DNA from: R-RK-3 sp963834945
Lineage (GTDB): Bacteria > Pseudomonadota > Alphaproteobacteria > Rhizobiales > Rhodomicrobiaceae
Direction of reading: 5' to 3'
DNA: 64,000 nt
NCBI GenBank assembly: GCA_963834945.1
Contig: CAWIDT010000001.1
Coordinates: forward strand, 744,001-808,000
Shown here in pieces: positions 9,592 through 18,355 of the stretch (position 1 is its first letter; each line of letters begins with the position of its first letter). A program made the position numbers and the translations under genes. Below the pieces are notes generated by a model. That model searched no databases. It was not told the origin of the DNA and was given only the letters and a program-made list of their open reading frames with translations.

Positions 9592-9965
9592 ATTCCTCCA
9601 TCGCCGGCTGCGACTGCAAAATTCGGGTTGATCTTTAAGTGGAGGTAATTGACGCTTACGTCAACTCCCTTTCACCTTTGCCGTGCCGCCTTGTCTGTGG
9701 CAAATTCGGGTCGAGATTATCATGCTTGCCGAAGCGAGGCGACCCACATGCCCGGCCTTGGCAGTTCCCCTGTAAAGCCAGGTTGCCATAAGGAGATGAG
9801 AAATCGCTTAAGTTGCGTTCCAGGGCTGCTTCTCTAAGTTGAGTTGCCTTAATGCCCCGCTTCTGGCACTTCTTAGTGGAGCAGGCCGTCATGTGAGGCG
9901 GCGATGAACCGTATAGGCGCATCCGCCCGTGGACCGGGCGGCGCCATTAAAGAAAAGGGTAAGCT
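9592..9965. other. Intergenic region between divergent fadE and tatA
   Basis: 374 bases that must contain the promoters of the minus-strand fad operon and the plus-strand tatA gene. I could not pick a convincing operator or -35/-10 pair. No ORF with family features is present on either strand. Confidence 0.5.
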
Positions 9966-10193
9966 ATGGGTTTGAGTTTTCCGCACATTCTGATCCTGGT
10001 GCTGGTGCTTGTTCTGCTGTTCGGGCGAGGCAAGATTTCCGAGGTCATGGGCGATCTTGCCAAGGGCTTGAAGAGCTTCAAGCACAACATGCAGGAGGAA
10101 GACCCGCCAGCCACGCAGGCACGGACGCTGGAGCTGGAGACCGACAGGCGTCCGGTCCAGACCCCGTCGAGCGAAGAGCGCAAGGTCGGCTAG
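9966..10193 (+). CDS. tatA: Sec-independent protein translocase subunit TatA
   Basis: A 75-residue TatA/E protein. It has a short N-terminal transmembrane helix (residues about 5-20, HILILVLVLVLLF), the FGRGKISEVMGDLAKGLKSF hinge plus amphipathic helix typical of TatA, and an acidic unstructured tail. TatA oligomers form the pore for folded twin-arginine substrates together with TatBC, which are not in this window. Start ATG follows AAGGGTAAGCT. Two clear Tat substrates are encoded further along (58278 and 62178). The gene stands alone, which is common for tatA paralogues outside the tatABC operon. Confidence 0.9.
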   Translation: MGLSFPHILILVLVLVLLFGRGKISEVMGDLAKGLKSFKHNMQEEDPPATQARTLELETDRRPVQTPSSEERKVG

Positions 10194-10344
10194 CCAGGTC
10201 TCAGGCGCCGCGAAGGCCGTCTGGCGAGCTGCCCGTTACGGATGCAGCGCGCCTCAATATAGTCATTGTGCGTACAGAGGCTTGCTTTGCTAAGACAAGT
10301 GTAGAACCCGCTCGGGAGCGTCATTTCCGGATCAGCCCGCCATT

Positions 10345-11259
10345 ATGGACTATTTCCTCCAGCAACTCATCAACGGGCTGACGCTCGGCTCGATCTACGG
10401 CCTGATAGCCATCGGCTACACCATGGTCTATGGCATCATCGGCATGATCAATTTCGCCCATGGCGACATCTTCATGATGGGCGCGTTCATGGCGCTGATC
10501 TCGTTCCTGCTGATCATCTCCCTCGGCATTACCGCGATACCGCTTGTCCTGGTGCTGGTGCTGATCGCCTGCATGCTGCTGACATCCGCATGGGGCTGGG
10601 CGCTGGAGCGCGTGGCATACCGGCCGCTGCGTGCCTCGTTCCGGCTCGCGCCGCTGATCACCGCCATCGGCGCCTCGATTTTCCTGCAGAATTTCGTGCA
10701 GTTCACCCAGGATGCACGCGTCAAGCCGCTGCCGCCGGTCATCACGGGCGGCCACATATTGATGCGCACCGACGGGTTTTCGGTCTCGCTCAGCAACATC
10801 CAGATCATCATCATGATCACCACCTTCACGGTGATGGCGCTGTTCTCCTATTTCATCGCCAAGACCTCGCTCGGCCGTCAGCAGCGGGCCTGCGAGCAGG
10901 ACCGCACCATGGCGGCGCTGCTGGGCGTCAATGTGGACCGGGTCATCTCGCTCACCTTCGTGATGGGCGCGGCGCTCGCCGCCGTGGCCGGGCTGATGTA
11001 TCTGCTCTATTACGGCGTGATCGACTTCTTCATCGGCTTCGTCGCCGGTATCAAGGCTTTCACGGCGGCGGTGCTTGGCGGCATCGGCTCGTTGCCGGGC
11101 GCCATGCTCGGCGGCCTCGTGATCGGCCTGATCGAGGTGTTCTGGGCCGGATATTTCACGACCGAATATAAAGACGTCGCCGCCTTCTCCATTCTGGCCA
11201 TCGTGCTGATCTTCTTCCCGTCCGGCCTCCTCGGCAGGCCCGAGATCGAAAAGGTTTAG
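10345..11259 (+). CDS. livH: Branched-chain amino-acid ABC transporter permease LivH
   Basis: A 304-residue inner-membrane permease of the LivH family with about eight hydrophobic helices. The N-terminal QQLINGLTLGSIYGLIAIGY motif and the late FVAGIKAFTAAVLGGIGSLP motif (the EAA-like loop that docks on the ATPases) are diagnostic. It is the first gene of a tightly packed cluster livH-livM-livG-livF-small gene-binding protein. The gap to livM is two bases. It takes up leucine, isoleucine and valine or related amphipathic substrates into the cytoplasm. No strong ribosome site precedes ATG 10345 (CGCCATT), but the protein start matches the family. Confidence 0.93.
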   Translation: MDYFLQQLINGLTLGSIYGLIAIGYTMVYGIIGMINFAHGDIFMMGAFMALISFLLIISLGITAIPLVLVLVLIACMLLTSAWGWALERVAYRPLRASFRLAPLITAIGASIFLQNFVQFTQDARVKPLPPVITGGHILMRTDGFSVSLSNIQIIIMITTFTVMALFSYFIAKTSLGRQQRACEQDRTMAALLGVNVDRVISLTFVMGAALAAVAGLMYLLYYGVIDFFIGFVAGIKAFTAAVLGGIGSLPGAMLGGLVIGLIEVFWAGYFTTEYKDVAAFSILAIVLIFFPSGLLGRPEIEKV

Positions 11260-11261
11260 CG

Positions 11262-12851
11262 ATGGCGGAAGCGGCGGGGGCTGCGATCGGCGCCAAGGCG
11301 CAGGTTTCCGAAATCGCGGACGCCGTCAAGGACGCCGTGATCGCCTCCTGCATCGCACTGCTGCTGTTCATCGCCATCGTCGGCGTCAAGACGGAAAGCG
11401 GACAAGACGGGCTGGAACTCGTCTTCCGCCTCGGCACCGCCGTAAGCCTCGCCGTCGGGGTGGGGCTGATCCGGCTGTTTTTCGACCTCGTCATCTGGCG
11501 CAAGGCGCTGGGCGCCAATGCAATCGCCCTCATCCTGCCATCGGGGCTGTCGAGCCCGCTGATCCTGGGGCTCGTGCTGCTCGCCTATCTGCTGGGCGGC
11601 GTCTATTTCCTGGTGCCGGGAGCGCGGCTCGACGCCGCCGCCAATCTCAGCGGCTTCATCGGCTCACCGGCGTGGCAGAACCGGGCGCGCATCGCCATCG
11701 AACTGAGCGGCATCGTGTTCCTCGCGGTGTTCGTCGTCGGATCGGGCATGCTCATCGTCACCGCCGCTCGCTGGATCTGGGGGCTGGTGGCCCGCAGCAA
11801 TGCCGCGCCGCCGCAATTCGTGAAGCAATTCGCGCCGGCGCTCCTGGTCATCGCGATTTTCCTGCCGCTCCTGGTCATCGGCGACCAGCAGCGCTATGCG
11901 CTCGACACCGCCATCCAGATCCTCACCTATATCATGCTGGGCTGGGGACTGAATGTGGTCGTCGGCCTCGCGGGCCTGCTTGACCTAGGCTATGTGGCGT
12001 TCTACGCCGTCGGCGCCTATTCCTACGCGCTGATTTCGACGACGCTGGGCTGGTCGTTCTGGGTATGCCTGCCGCTGGCGGGGTTCTTCGCGGCTATGTG
12101 GGGCCTGATTCTGGGCTTTCCGGTGCTGCGTCTCAGGGGCGACTATCTGGCCATCGTCACGCTGGCATTCGGAGAGATGGTCCGCATCGTCCTGCTCAAT
12201 TGGGTTTCGCTCACCAACGGACCGAACGGCGTTTCGCGCATTCCCAAGCCGAGCTTCTTCGGCCTCAGCTTCGACCGGCTCGGCGACCATACGTTCCACG
12301 GCTTTTTCGGCCTGGACTACAGCAACATGCACCGCATCATCTTTCTCTACTATCTCATCCTCACGCTGGCGCTGCTGGTGAACTTCGTCACCAACCGCCT
12401 GCGGCGGCTGCCGATCGGCCGCGCCTGGGAAGCGCTGCGCGAAGATGAGATCGCCTGCCGCTCGCTCGGCATCAACACCGTCACCACTAAGCTGACCGCC
12501 TTCGCCATCGGCGCCATGTTCGGCGGCTTCGCCGGATCGTTCTTCGCGACGCGGCAAGGCTTCATCAGCCCGGAATCGTTCACCTTCCAGGAATCGGCGC
12601 TGGTGCTGGCCATCGTCGTGCTGGGGGGCCTGGGCAGTCAGGTCGGCGTCGCCGTCGCGGCAGTGGTGCTGATCGGCAGCTCGGAGTTTTTCCGCGACCT
12701 GCAAGACTACCGGATGATGATCTTCGGCGCCTCGATGGTGGCAATCATGGTCTGGCGGCCGCGCGGCATCGTCGGCTCCCGCGAGCCCACCGTCGTCCTG
12801 AAGGAGCGCAGGTCCATTTCCGGCTCGCTGGTGAGGGAAGGCGCGGGATGA
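11262..12851 (+). CDS. livM: Branched-chain amino-acid ABC transporter permease LivM
   Basis: A 529-residue permease that pairs with LivH. The C-terminal ~330 residues are the standard LivM core, with LNVVVGLAGLLDLGYVAFYAVGAYSY, FPVLRLRGDYLAIVTLAFGEMVRI and the FISPESFTFQESALVLAIVVLGG loop. The N-terminal ~200 residues are an extension with several extra hydrophobic segments plus an Ala-rich cytoplasmic start; this longer form occurs in many proteobacterial LivM proteins. Its TGA overlaps the livG ATG (ATGA), indicating translational coupling. Confidence 0.92.
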   Translation: MAEAAGAAIGAKAQVSEIADAVKDAVIASCIALLLFIAIVGVKTESGQDGLELVFRLGTAVSLAVGVGLIRLFFDLVIWRKALGANAIALILPSGLSSPLILGLVLLAYLLGGVYFLVPGARLDAAANLSGFIGSPAWQNRARIAIELSGIVFLAVFVVGSGMLIVTAARWIWGLVARSNAAPPQFVKQFAPALLVIAIFLPLLVIGDQQRYALDTAIQILTYIMLGWGLNVVVGLAGLLDLGYVAFYAVGAYSYALISTTLGWSFWVCLPLAGFFAAMWGLILGFPVLRLRGDYLAIVTLAFGEMVRIVLLNWVSLTNGPNGVSRIPKPSFFGLSFDRLGDHTFHGFFGLDYSNMHRIIFLYYLILTLALLVNFVTNRLRRLPIGRAWEALREDEIACRSLGINTVTTKLTAFAIGAMFGGFAGSFFATRQGFISPESFTFQESALVLAIVVLGGLGSQVGVAVAAVVLIGSSEFFRDLQDYRMMIFGASMVAIMVWRPRGIVGSREPTVVLKERRSISGSLVREGAG

Positions 12852-13693
12852 ACTCGGGCGACAGCGCAATTCTCCAGGTGGACCACCTCACCATGCGCTT
12901 CGGCGGGCTGGTCGCGATCGACAATCTGAACTTCACCGCCCGGCGCGGCGAGATCACCGCGCTGATCGGCCCCAACGGCGCCGGCAAGACCACCGTCTTC
13001 AACTGCATCACCGGCTTCTACAAGCCGACCGAGGGGATGATTTCCCTTCGCCATCCCGCTCGCAAGACGCCATTCCTGCTGGAGCGGATGGAGGATCACG
13101 ATATCGCGGCAAGCGCCGGCGTGGCGCGCACCTTCCAGAACATCCGCCTGTTCAGCGGCATGACGGTGCTGGAAAACCTGCTGGTCGCTCAGCATCAGCC
13201 GCTCACCCAAGCATCGCTCTTCTCCATCGCTGGAATGCTGGGCCTTGCCCGCTACCGCAAGGCCGAAGCCGCGGCTATCGAATTCGCCAGCTACTGGCTG
13301 GAAAATATGGGCCTCATCGAGCGGGCCGACGATGCCGCCGGCGATCTGGCCTATGGCGATCAGCGCCGCCTCGAAATCGCGCGCGCCATGTGTACGCGGC
13401 CGGTGCTGTTGTGCCTGGACGAGCCCGCCGCCGGGCTCAATCCGCGCGAATCCGCCGAGTTGAACCGCACGCTGCTCTGGATCAAGCAGGAGCACCGCCT
13501 CTCCATCCTGCTGATCGAGCACGATATGGGCGTCGTCATGGGCATCTCCGACCACATCGTCGTGCTCGATTATGGCCGCAAAATCTCCGACGGCTCGCCC
13601 GAAATGGTGCGCAACGATCCCAACGTCATCGCCGCCTATCTGGGCGTCGAGGAGGACGAGGTCGAAGAGGTCGAGGCCGAGGTGAACCGATGA
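12848..13693 (+). CDS. livG: Branched-chain amino-acid ABC transporter ATP-binding protein LivG
   Basis: A 281-residue ABC ATPase. It has Walker A GPNGAGKT (about residues 38-45), an ITGFYKPTEG segment, a LivG-type signature region DLAYGDQRRLEIARAM, Walker B LLCLDEPAAGLNP, and the H-loop IEHDM. The C-terminal acidic tail (EEDEVEEVEAEVNR) is unusual but harmless. ATG overlaps the end of livM and its TGA overlaps the start of livF (both ATGA). It energises transport through LivH/LivM. Confidence 0.93.
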   Translation: MNSGDSAILQVDHLTMRFGGLVAIDNLNFTARRGEITALIGPNGAGKTTVFNCITGFYKPTEGMISLRHPARKTPFLLERMEDHDIAASAGVARTFQNIRLFSGMTVLENLLVAQHQPLTQASLFSIAGMLGLARYRKAEAAAIEFASYWLENMGLIERADDAAGDLAYGDQRRLEIARAMCTRPVLLCLDEPAAGLNPRESAELNRTLLWIKQEHRLSILLIEHDMGVVMGISDHIVVLDYGRKISDGSPEMVRNDPNVIAAYLGVEEDEVEEVEAEVNR

Positions 13694-14412
13694 GCGCGCC
13701 GCTCTTGAGCATCCGCGGAGTCGATGCGTTTTACGGCAACATCCAGGCGCTGCGCGACGTCACGATGGATGTCGAGCGCGGCGAGATCGCCACGCTGATC
13801 GGCGCCAATGGGGCAGGCAAGACGACGCTGATGATGACCATCTGCGGCTCGCCGCATGCGCGCACGGGCCAGGTCGTCTTCGACGGCCGCGACATCACCC
13901 AACTGCCGACGCATGAGATCGCCAGGCTGTCCATCGCCCACGCGCCGGAAGGCCGCCGCATCTTCCCGCGCATGACGGTGATGGAGAACCTCCAGATGGG
14001 CGCGCTGCTCGCCCCGCCGGAGAAGTTCGACGAAGCCGCGCGCACGGTGTTCGAGCTGTTCCCGATCCTGGCGCAGCGGAAAAACCAGCGTGGTGGCACG
14101 CTTTCGGGCGGCGAGCAGCAGATGCTGGCGATCAGCCGGGCGCTGATGGGCTGGCCGCGGCTTTTGCTGCTCGACGAACCCTCGCTCGGCCTTGCTCCCA
14201 TCATCGTGCAGCAGATCTTCCAGGTGATCCGCGAGCTGAACGAAAAGCAGGGGCTGACAGTGTTTCTGGTCGAGCAGAACGCCTATCATGCGCTCAAGCT
14301 GGCGCATCGCGGCTATGTCATGGTAAATGGCAGGATCACCCTTTCGGGCACCGGCCGCGAGCTGCTTGCTCGCGACGAGGTGAGGGCCGCCTATCTGGAG
14401 GGCGGGCGCTAG
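13690..14412 (+). CDS. livF: Branched-chain amino-acid ABC transporter ATP-binding protein LivF
   Basis: A 240-residue ABC ATPase of the LivF branch. It has Walker A GANGAGKT, the family-typical APEGRRIFPRMTVMENL segment, the signature LSGGEQQMLAISRALM, Walker B LLLLDEPSLGLAP, and VEQNAYHAL at the H-loop. The start ATG is shared with the livG stop. Followed after 20 bases by a small membrane-protein gene in the same operon. Confidence 0.93.
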   Translation: MSAPLLSIRGVDAFYGNIQALRDVTMDVERGEIATLIGANGAGKTTLMMTICGSPHARTGQVVFDGRDITQLPTHEIARLSIAHAPEGRRIFPRMTVMENLQMGALLAPPEKFDEAARTVFELFPILAQRKNQRGGTLSGGEQQMLAISRALMGWPRLLLLDEPSLGLAPIIVQQIFQVIRELNEKQGLTVFLVEQNAYHALKLAHRGYVMVNGRITLSGTGRELLARDEVRAAYLEGGR

Positions 14413-14432
14413 GTGGCACGCGGAAACGGAAC

Positions 14433-14810
14433 ATGCGCATGGGATTGATCGTGGAGAAATCCTACGCGGCTTTTCTGATCCTCACCGTCATCCTGGGCGG
14501 CGGGGCGGCGTTTCTGACCGGACGCGCGCTCGCCAATGGCTGGAAGCCGTTCACGCGGGTGGTGTTCTACATGCTGCCGCTCGGCGCGGTTGTCCGGTTC
14601 CTGCATTGGGGTCTGTTCCAGAGCGCCACCTTCGAGAGCTGGCGCCTGATGCAGGGCTCGCTGCTGTCGCCGCATTACTATATCGTCGACACCGCCGTCC
14701 TGATCGCAGCCGCGGCGCTCGGCTACCGGCTGGAGCAGGCGCGTCAGATGACGACACAATATGGCTGGATCTTTGAGCGGACCGGCCCGCTGACCTGGCG
14801 AAAACGCTAA
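14433..14810 (+). CDS. Small membrane protein of liv operons (DUF6867-like)
   Basis: A 125-residue protein with three predicted membrane helices (about residues 10-30, 43-60 and 84-102) and a conserved-looking C-terminal WIFERTGPLTWRKR. From memory it resembles the DUF6867 family, which is found inside alphaproteobacterial branched-chain amino-acid transporter operons. The location here, between livF and the periplasmic binding protein, agrees. Function unknown; an accessory membrane component of the transporter is inferred from the conserved position only. A second in-frame ATG lies two codons into the protein (14439). Confidence 0.7.
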   Translation: MRMGLIVEKSYAAFLILTVILGGGAAFLTGRALANGWKPFTRVVFYMLPLGAVVRFLHWGLFQSATFESWRLMQGSLLSPHYYIVDTAVLIAAAALGYRLEQARQMTTQYGWIFERTGPLTWRKR

Positions 14811-14897
14811 CATCCGCCTTGCTGTCGCCTAATTGCTGACAATCTATCGTCGAGTAACAAATATTTGAACGTACTGTGGTTAACAAAGGAAAACTCC

Positions 14898-15983
14898 ATG
14901 AAAAAACACTTGGTGGCCGCCGCAATTTTAGCCATGGGCTTTGCCGCCCCGGCCATGGCGGAAGACGTAACCGTCGGCGTTGCGGGGCCGATGACGGGCA
15001 GCTACGCCACATTTGGCGGGCAGTTTAAGGCGGGTGCCGACGCCGCTGTCGAAAATCTCACCATCATGGGCAATAAGATCAAGATCGAGATCGGCGACGA
15101 CGCCTGCGACCCGAAACAGGCCGTGGCCGTCGCCAACAAGCTCGTCGGCGACAAGGTTGCCTTTGTCGTGGGCCATTTCTGCTCGGGCTCGTCCATCCCG
15201 GCCTCCGCGGTTTACAATGAGGCGGGCATCCTGCAGATCTCGCCGGCCTCGACCAATCCCAAGTTCACAGACGAGCGCGCCGGCCCCGGCGTCTTCCGCG
15301 TGTGCGGCCGCGACGATCAGCAGGGCAGCGTCGCCGGCGCCTATATCGCCAAGAACTACAAGGACAAGGCCGTCGCCATCGTCAACGACAAGAGCGCCTA
15401 TGGCAAAGGTCTCGCCGACGAGACCAAGAAGGCCATGAACGCGGCAGGCAAGCAGGAAGCCCTGTATGAATCCATCACCGCCGGTGAGAAGGATTACACC
15501 GCGCTGGTTTCCAAGCTGAAGCAGGCCAACGTCGAACTGGTCTATCTCGGCGGCTATCACACCGAGGCCGGGCTGATCGTCCGCCAGATGCGTTCGCAGG
15601 GCATGAAGACCATTCTGATGGGCGGCGATGCGCTGGTGACGCAGGAATATTGGCAGATCACCGGCAAGGACGGTGAAGGCACGCTGATGACCTTCTCGCC
15701 CGATCCGCGCAAGAATCCTGCTGCCGCCGAGCTGGTGAAGGCGTTCCGCGCCAAGAGCGTCGAGCCGGAAGGCTATGTGCTTTACACCTACGCCGCGTTC
15801 CAGGTGCTGAAGCAGGCCGTCGAGAAGGCCGGCAGCATGGACACCGAGAAGGTGATCAAGGCGATGAACGGCACCGAATTCGACACCGCGATCGGCAAGT
15901 TCACCTTCAACGCCAAGGGCGATCCGAGCCTGCCGCCTTACGCCGTCTATATCTGGAAGGACGGCAATTACGAGCAGATGTAA
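14898..15983 (+). CDS. livK: Branched-chain amino-acid ABC transporter substrate-binding protein
   Basis: A 361-residue periplasmic binding protein of the Leu/Ile/Val family. A Sec signal peptide (MKKHLVAAAILAMGFAAPAMA, cleavage near residue 21) precedes the mature start EDVTVGVAGPMTGSYATFGG. The ligand-site segments CSGSSIPASAVYNEAGILQISPAST and VYLGGYHTEAGLIVRQMR are family-typical. There is a Cys pair C-D-P..C as in LivJ/K. Start ATG is preceded by AAAGGA. It lies 87 bases after the small membrane gene, so it may have its own promoter, which is common as the binding protein is made in excess. A perfect terminator follows. Confidence 0.92.
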   Translation: MKKHLVAAAILAMGFAAPAMAEDVTVGVAGPMTGSYATFGGQFKAGADAAVENLTIMGNKIKIEIGDDACDPKQAVAVANKLVGDKVAFVVGHFCSGSSIPASAVYNEAGILQISPASTNPKFTDERAGPGVFRVCGRDDQQGSVAGAYIAKNYKDKAVAIVNDKSAYGKGLADETKKAMNAAGKQEALYESITAGEKDYTALVSKLKQANVELVYLGGYHTEAGLIVRQMRSQGMKTILMGGDALVTQEYWQITGKDGEGTLMTFSPDPRKNPAAAELVKAFRAKSVEPEGYVLYTYAAFQVLKQAVEKAGSMDTEKVIKAMNGTEFDTAIGKFTFNAKGDPSLPPYAVYIWKDGNYEQM

Positions 15984-16004
15984 ATCTCGCCGTTCGATTT
16001 TATG

Positions 16005-16037
16005 AGAAGCCCGCCCAATGGCGGGCTTCTTTGCTTT
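16005..16037 (+). terminator. Rho-independent terminator of the liv operon
   Basis: An 11-bp perfect stem (AGAAGCCCGCC / GGCGGGCTTCT) with a CAAT loop begins 22 bases after the binding-protein stop codon and is followed by a T-rich tail (TTGCTTT). It separates the liv operon from the convergent kinase gene. Confidence 0.9.
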
Positions 16038-16080
16038 AGGCTCGGATCGCCCGCGACCATCTCCGCGTAATTGTGTCGGA

Positions 16081-17337
16081 TTATGCGTGTCCCAGCGCTT
16101 TGAGGGCCTTGGCGAAGAAGTCGGTGGCGCCGAAATTGCCGCTCTTCAAGGCGAGGCCAAGGCCAAGATCGTCCGCGCCGAACAGCACCGGCACGCCCGG
16201 ATCGATCTCGGGGCCGATGCGGAGCTGGCCGAGCCCGAGCGCAGTGACCACGGCGCCGGCCGTCTCGCCGCCGCCGACAACGAGGCGGCGCACCCCCATG
16301 CCGATCAGGCCGACCGCCGTCGCGGCGAAGACATGCTCGATGGCCCTGGCCAGGGCCTCGCGGCCGAATTGGGCCTGCGCCGCCGCGACCGCGTCCGGAT
16401 CGGCCGTCGAGTAGACGATAGGTTCATCCTGGATGTTTTGCGACACGAAGCGAAGCGCGTCCGTCGCCGTCATGCGGCCGGACATCAGCTCGGCTGGGTG
16501 GATGGCAAAGCTGGGGTGGCCGGCGGCATAGGCGGCGACCTGCGCATGCGAGGCGGAGGAGCACGATCCCGACAGCACGCAGCCCGGCCCAACGATCTCG
16601 GGAAGCGCGGCGGCACGCCCGGCGAGCAGCCCCTTGGCGCGGAAGTTGGCCGGCAAGCCGATGGCGATGCCCGAGCCGCCTGTCACCAGCGCCGCGCCGT
16701 CCAGCGCCGCGCCGATCTGGCGCAGATCCTCGTCGACCACCGCGTCGGTGACGATCAAGCGGCGGCCGGCGCGTGCTTCCGCATCGAGCGCGACGCGGAT
16801 GGCCTCGGCCCCGAGCCGCACCACGGCATAAGAGACGAGGCCCACCGGCACGCGCGTCTGCCGCGACAGCCAGCGGCGGATGTCGGGGTCGGTCATCGGG
16901 GTGAGCGGATGGTTCTGCATACCGGATTCGCTAAGCAGCCGGCCGTTGACGAAGAGATGCCCCATATAAAGCGTGCGCCCGGTGGCCGGAAAGACGGGGC
17001 ACACCACGGCGAACGGCGCGGCCAGCGCATCGAGCAGCGCCTCGGCGACCGGCCCGATATTGCCGTCCGGCGTGGAATCGAAGGTCGAGCAGTATTTGAA
17101 CAGGAACTGGCGGCAGCCCTGCGCCTTCAGCCAGGTGAGCGCGGCAAGCGACTGCGCGACGGCATCGGCGGCGGGGATCGACCGCGTCTTCAGCGCAACC
17201 ACACCCGCTTCGCAATCGGCGGGCGCGGCGCGGTCGGGCGTGCCGACGAACTGGATCGTGGTCATCCCCTCCTTCGCCAGGGTGTTGGCGAGGTCGCTCG
17301 CGCCGGTGAAATCGTCGGCGATGCAGCCCAGTAGCAT
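16081..17337 (-). CDS. Four-carbon acid sugar kinase family protein (OtnK/OiaK type)
   Basis: A 418-residue DUF1537-family kinase. The N-terminal substrate domain begins LLGCIADDFTGASDLANTL (ADD-TGA motif) and includes FKYCSTFDSTPDGNIGP. The C-terminal nucleotide domain carries GIGMGVRRLVVGGGETAGAV and ends with FGATDFFAKAL. Family members phosphorylate keto-acid sugars such as 3-oxo-tetronate (OtnK) or 3-oxo-isoapionate (OiaK). Neither the usual decarboxylase/aldolase partner (OtnC, class II aldolase) nor the dehydrogenase LtnD is nearby. Instead the gene is the last of an operon with two split transketolases, 19 bases after the second. The substrate is therefore open; a keto-sugar acid whose phosphate is cleaved by a transketolase-type enzyme is an inference. 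Confidence 0.88.
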   Translation of the reverse strand: MLLGCIADDFTGASDLANTLAKEGMTTIQFVGTPDRAAPADCEAGVVALKTRSIPAADAVAQSLAALTWLKAQGCRQFLFKYCSTFDSTPDGNIGPVAEALLDALAAPFAVVCPVFPATGRTLYMGHLFVNGRLLSESGMQNHPLTPMTDPDIRRWLSRQTRVPVGLVSYAVVRLGAEAIRVALDAEARAGRRLIVTDAVVDEDLRQIGAALDGAALVTGGSGIAIGLPANFRAKGLLAGRAAALPEIVGPGCVLSGSCSSASHAQVAAYAAGHPSFAIHPAELMSGRMTATDALRFVSQNIQDEPIVYSTADPDAVAAAQAQFGREALARAIEHVFAATAVGLIGMGVRRLVVGGGETAGAVVTALGLGQLRIGPEIDPGVPVLFGADDLGLGLALKSGNFGATDFFAKALKALGHA

Positions 17338-17356
17338 GGCTTTACCCTCTCAGCCT

Positions 17357-18355
17357 TCAGCTTTGCATCATCTGGCGGCCGTGGCTGACAATGTGCCCGG
17401 CCGAAAGCCCTAGCGCCGCCCGCAATTCGAACGGCGGGCCGATGGGCGGAAAGACGTCCGCGATGCCGATCCGGCGCACCGGGCAGGCATGACCGCCATC
17501 GAGCACCTCCAGCACCGCCGATCCCAGTCCGCCGATGAAATTGTGTTCCTCCACGACGAGCATGGCGCGCGCGCCGCTCGTGGCATCGAGAATGGCGGCC
17601 CTGTCGATCGGCTTCACCGTATGCACGTTCAGGACCCTGGCCGCAATCCCCTCTTCGGCGAGCGCGTCCGCCGCCAGCAGCGATTCGAATACCATTGCAC
17701 CATTGGCAAGAATGCAGAGGTCGTTGCCGTCCCGCAGCCGGATCGCCTTGCCGATCTCGATGCGCGGCGGCGATGAATGATAGACATATTCGGGGCCGCG
17801 CCCGAGCCGCACATAGATCGGGCTCTGCCCTTGATGACGGGCGCAGGCCCGGAGCATGGCGTCCGTCTCCGCTGCATCCGATGGCACCGTGACGATCATG
17901 TTAGGGATGGCCCGCATGATCGCGACATCTTCAAAGCTCTGATGGGTGGGGCCGCCGACGCCATAGGAGAGACCGGCGCTTTGCCCGGTAAGCAGGACCT
18001 TCACCTGATTATAGGCGCAATCCAGCTTGGCCTGCTCGACCGCGCGCAGCGTGGTGAAGGACGCATAGCCGCACACCACGGGCAGCTTGCCGCAGAGCGC
18101 CAGCCCCGCCGCGACGCCGGTCATGTTCTGCTCCGCGATGCCCAGATTGATCAGCCGATCGGGAAAAGCGGCGCCGAACCCCTCCATCCCCGTGGCGAAC
18201 ATCAGATCGGCGGTGAGCGCGACAAGCTCGGGATGTTCGGCGGCGAGCGCCAGCATGGTTTCGCCGAATTGCTGCCGGATCGGCTTTATCGGATATCGCG
18301 CCCGCATTTGCGCGATCCTTTGCGCCGTCGCAGCATCGATTGCGGGGACGGTCAC
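17357..18355 (-). CDS. Split transketolase, C-terminal (pyrimidine-binding) subunit, pair 2
   Basis: A 332-residue protein equal to the C-terminal half of transketolase. The pyrimidine-binding domain has RLINLGIAEQNMTGVAAGLA, with the Glu that activates the thiamine ring, and SYGVGGPTHQSFEDVAIMRA. The C-terminal domain ends with VEEHNFIGGLGSAVLEVL. It overlaps the preceding N-terminal subunit gene by four bases (ATGA), so a 1:1 heteromer is expected. Split transketolases include ordinary pentose-phosphate enzymes but also specialised ones such as the apulose-4-phosphate transketolase pair AptA/AptB. The operon context (kinase, second split pair) favours a specialised catabolic role. Confidence 0.88.
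   Translation of the reverse strand: MTVPAIDAATAQRIAQMRARYPIKPIRQQFGETMLALAAEHPELVALTADLMFATGMEGFGAAFPDRLINLGIAEQNMTGVAAGLALCGKLPVVCGYASFTTLRAVEQAKLDCAYNQVKVLLTGQSAGLSYGVGGPTHQSFEDVAIMRAIPNMIVTVPSDAAETDAMLRACARHQGQSPIYVRLGRGPEYVYHSSPPRIEIGKAIRLRDGNDLCILANGAMVFESLLAADALAEEGIAARVLNVHTVKPIDRAAILDATSGARAMLVVEEHNFIGGLGSAVLEVLDGGHACPVRRIGIADVFPPIGPPFELRAALGLSAGHIVSHGRQMMQS

Noticed and set aside
9656..9922. 88-residue minus-strand ORF between fadE and tatA
   Set aside because: No ribosome site, no recognisable domain and atypical composition; likely chance.
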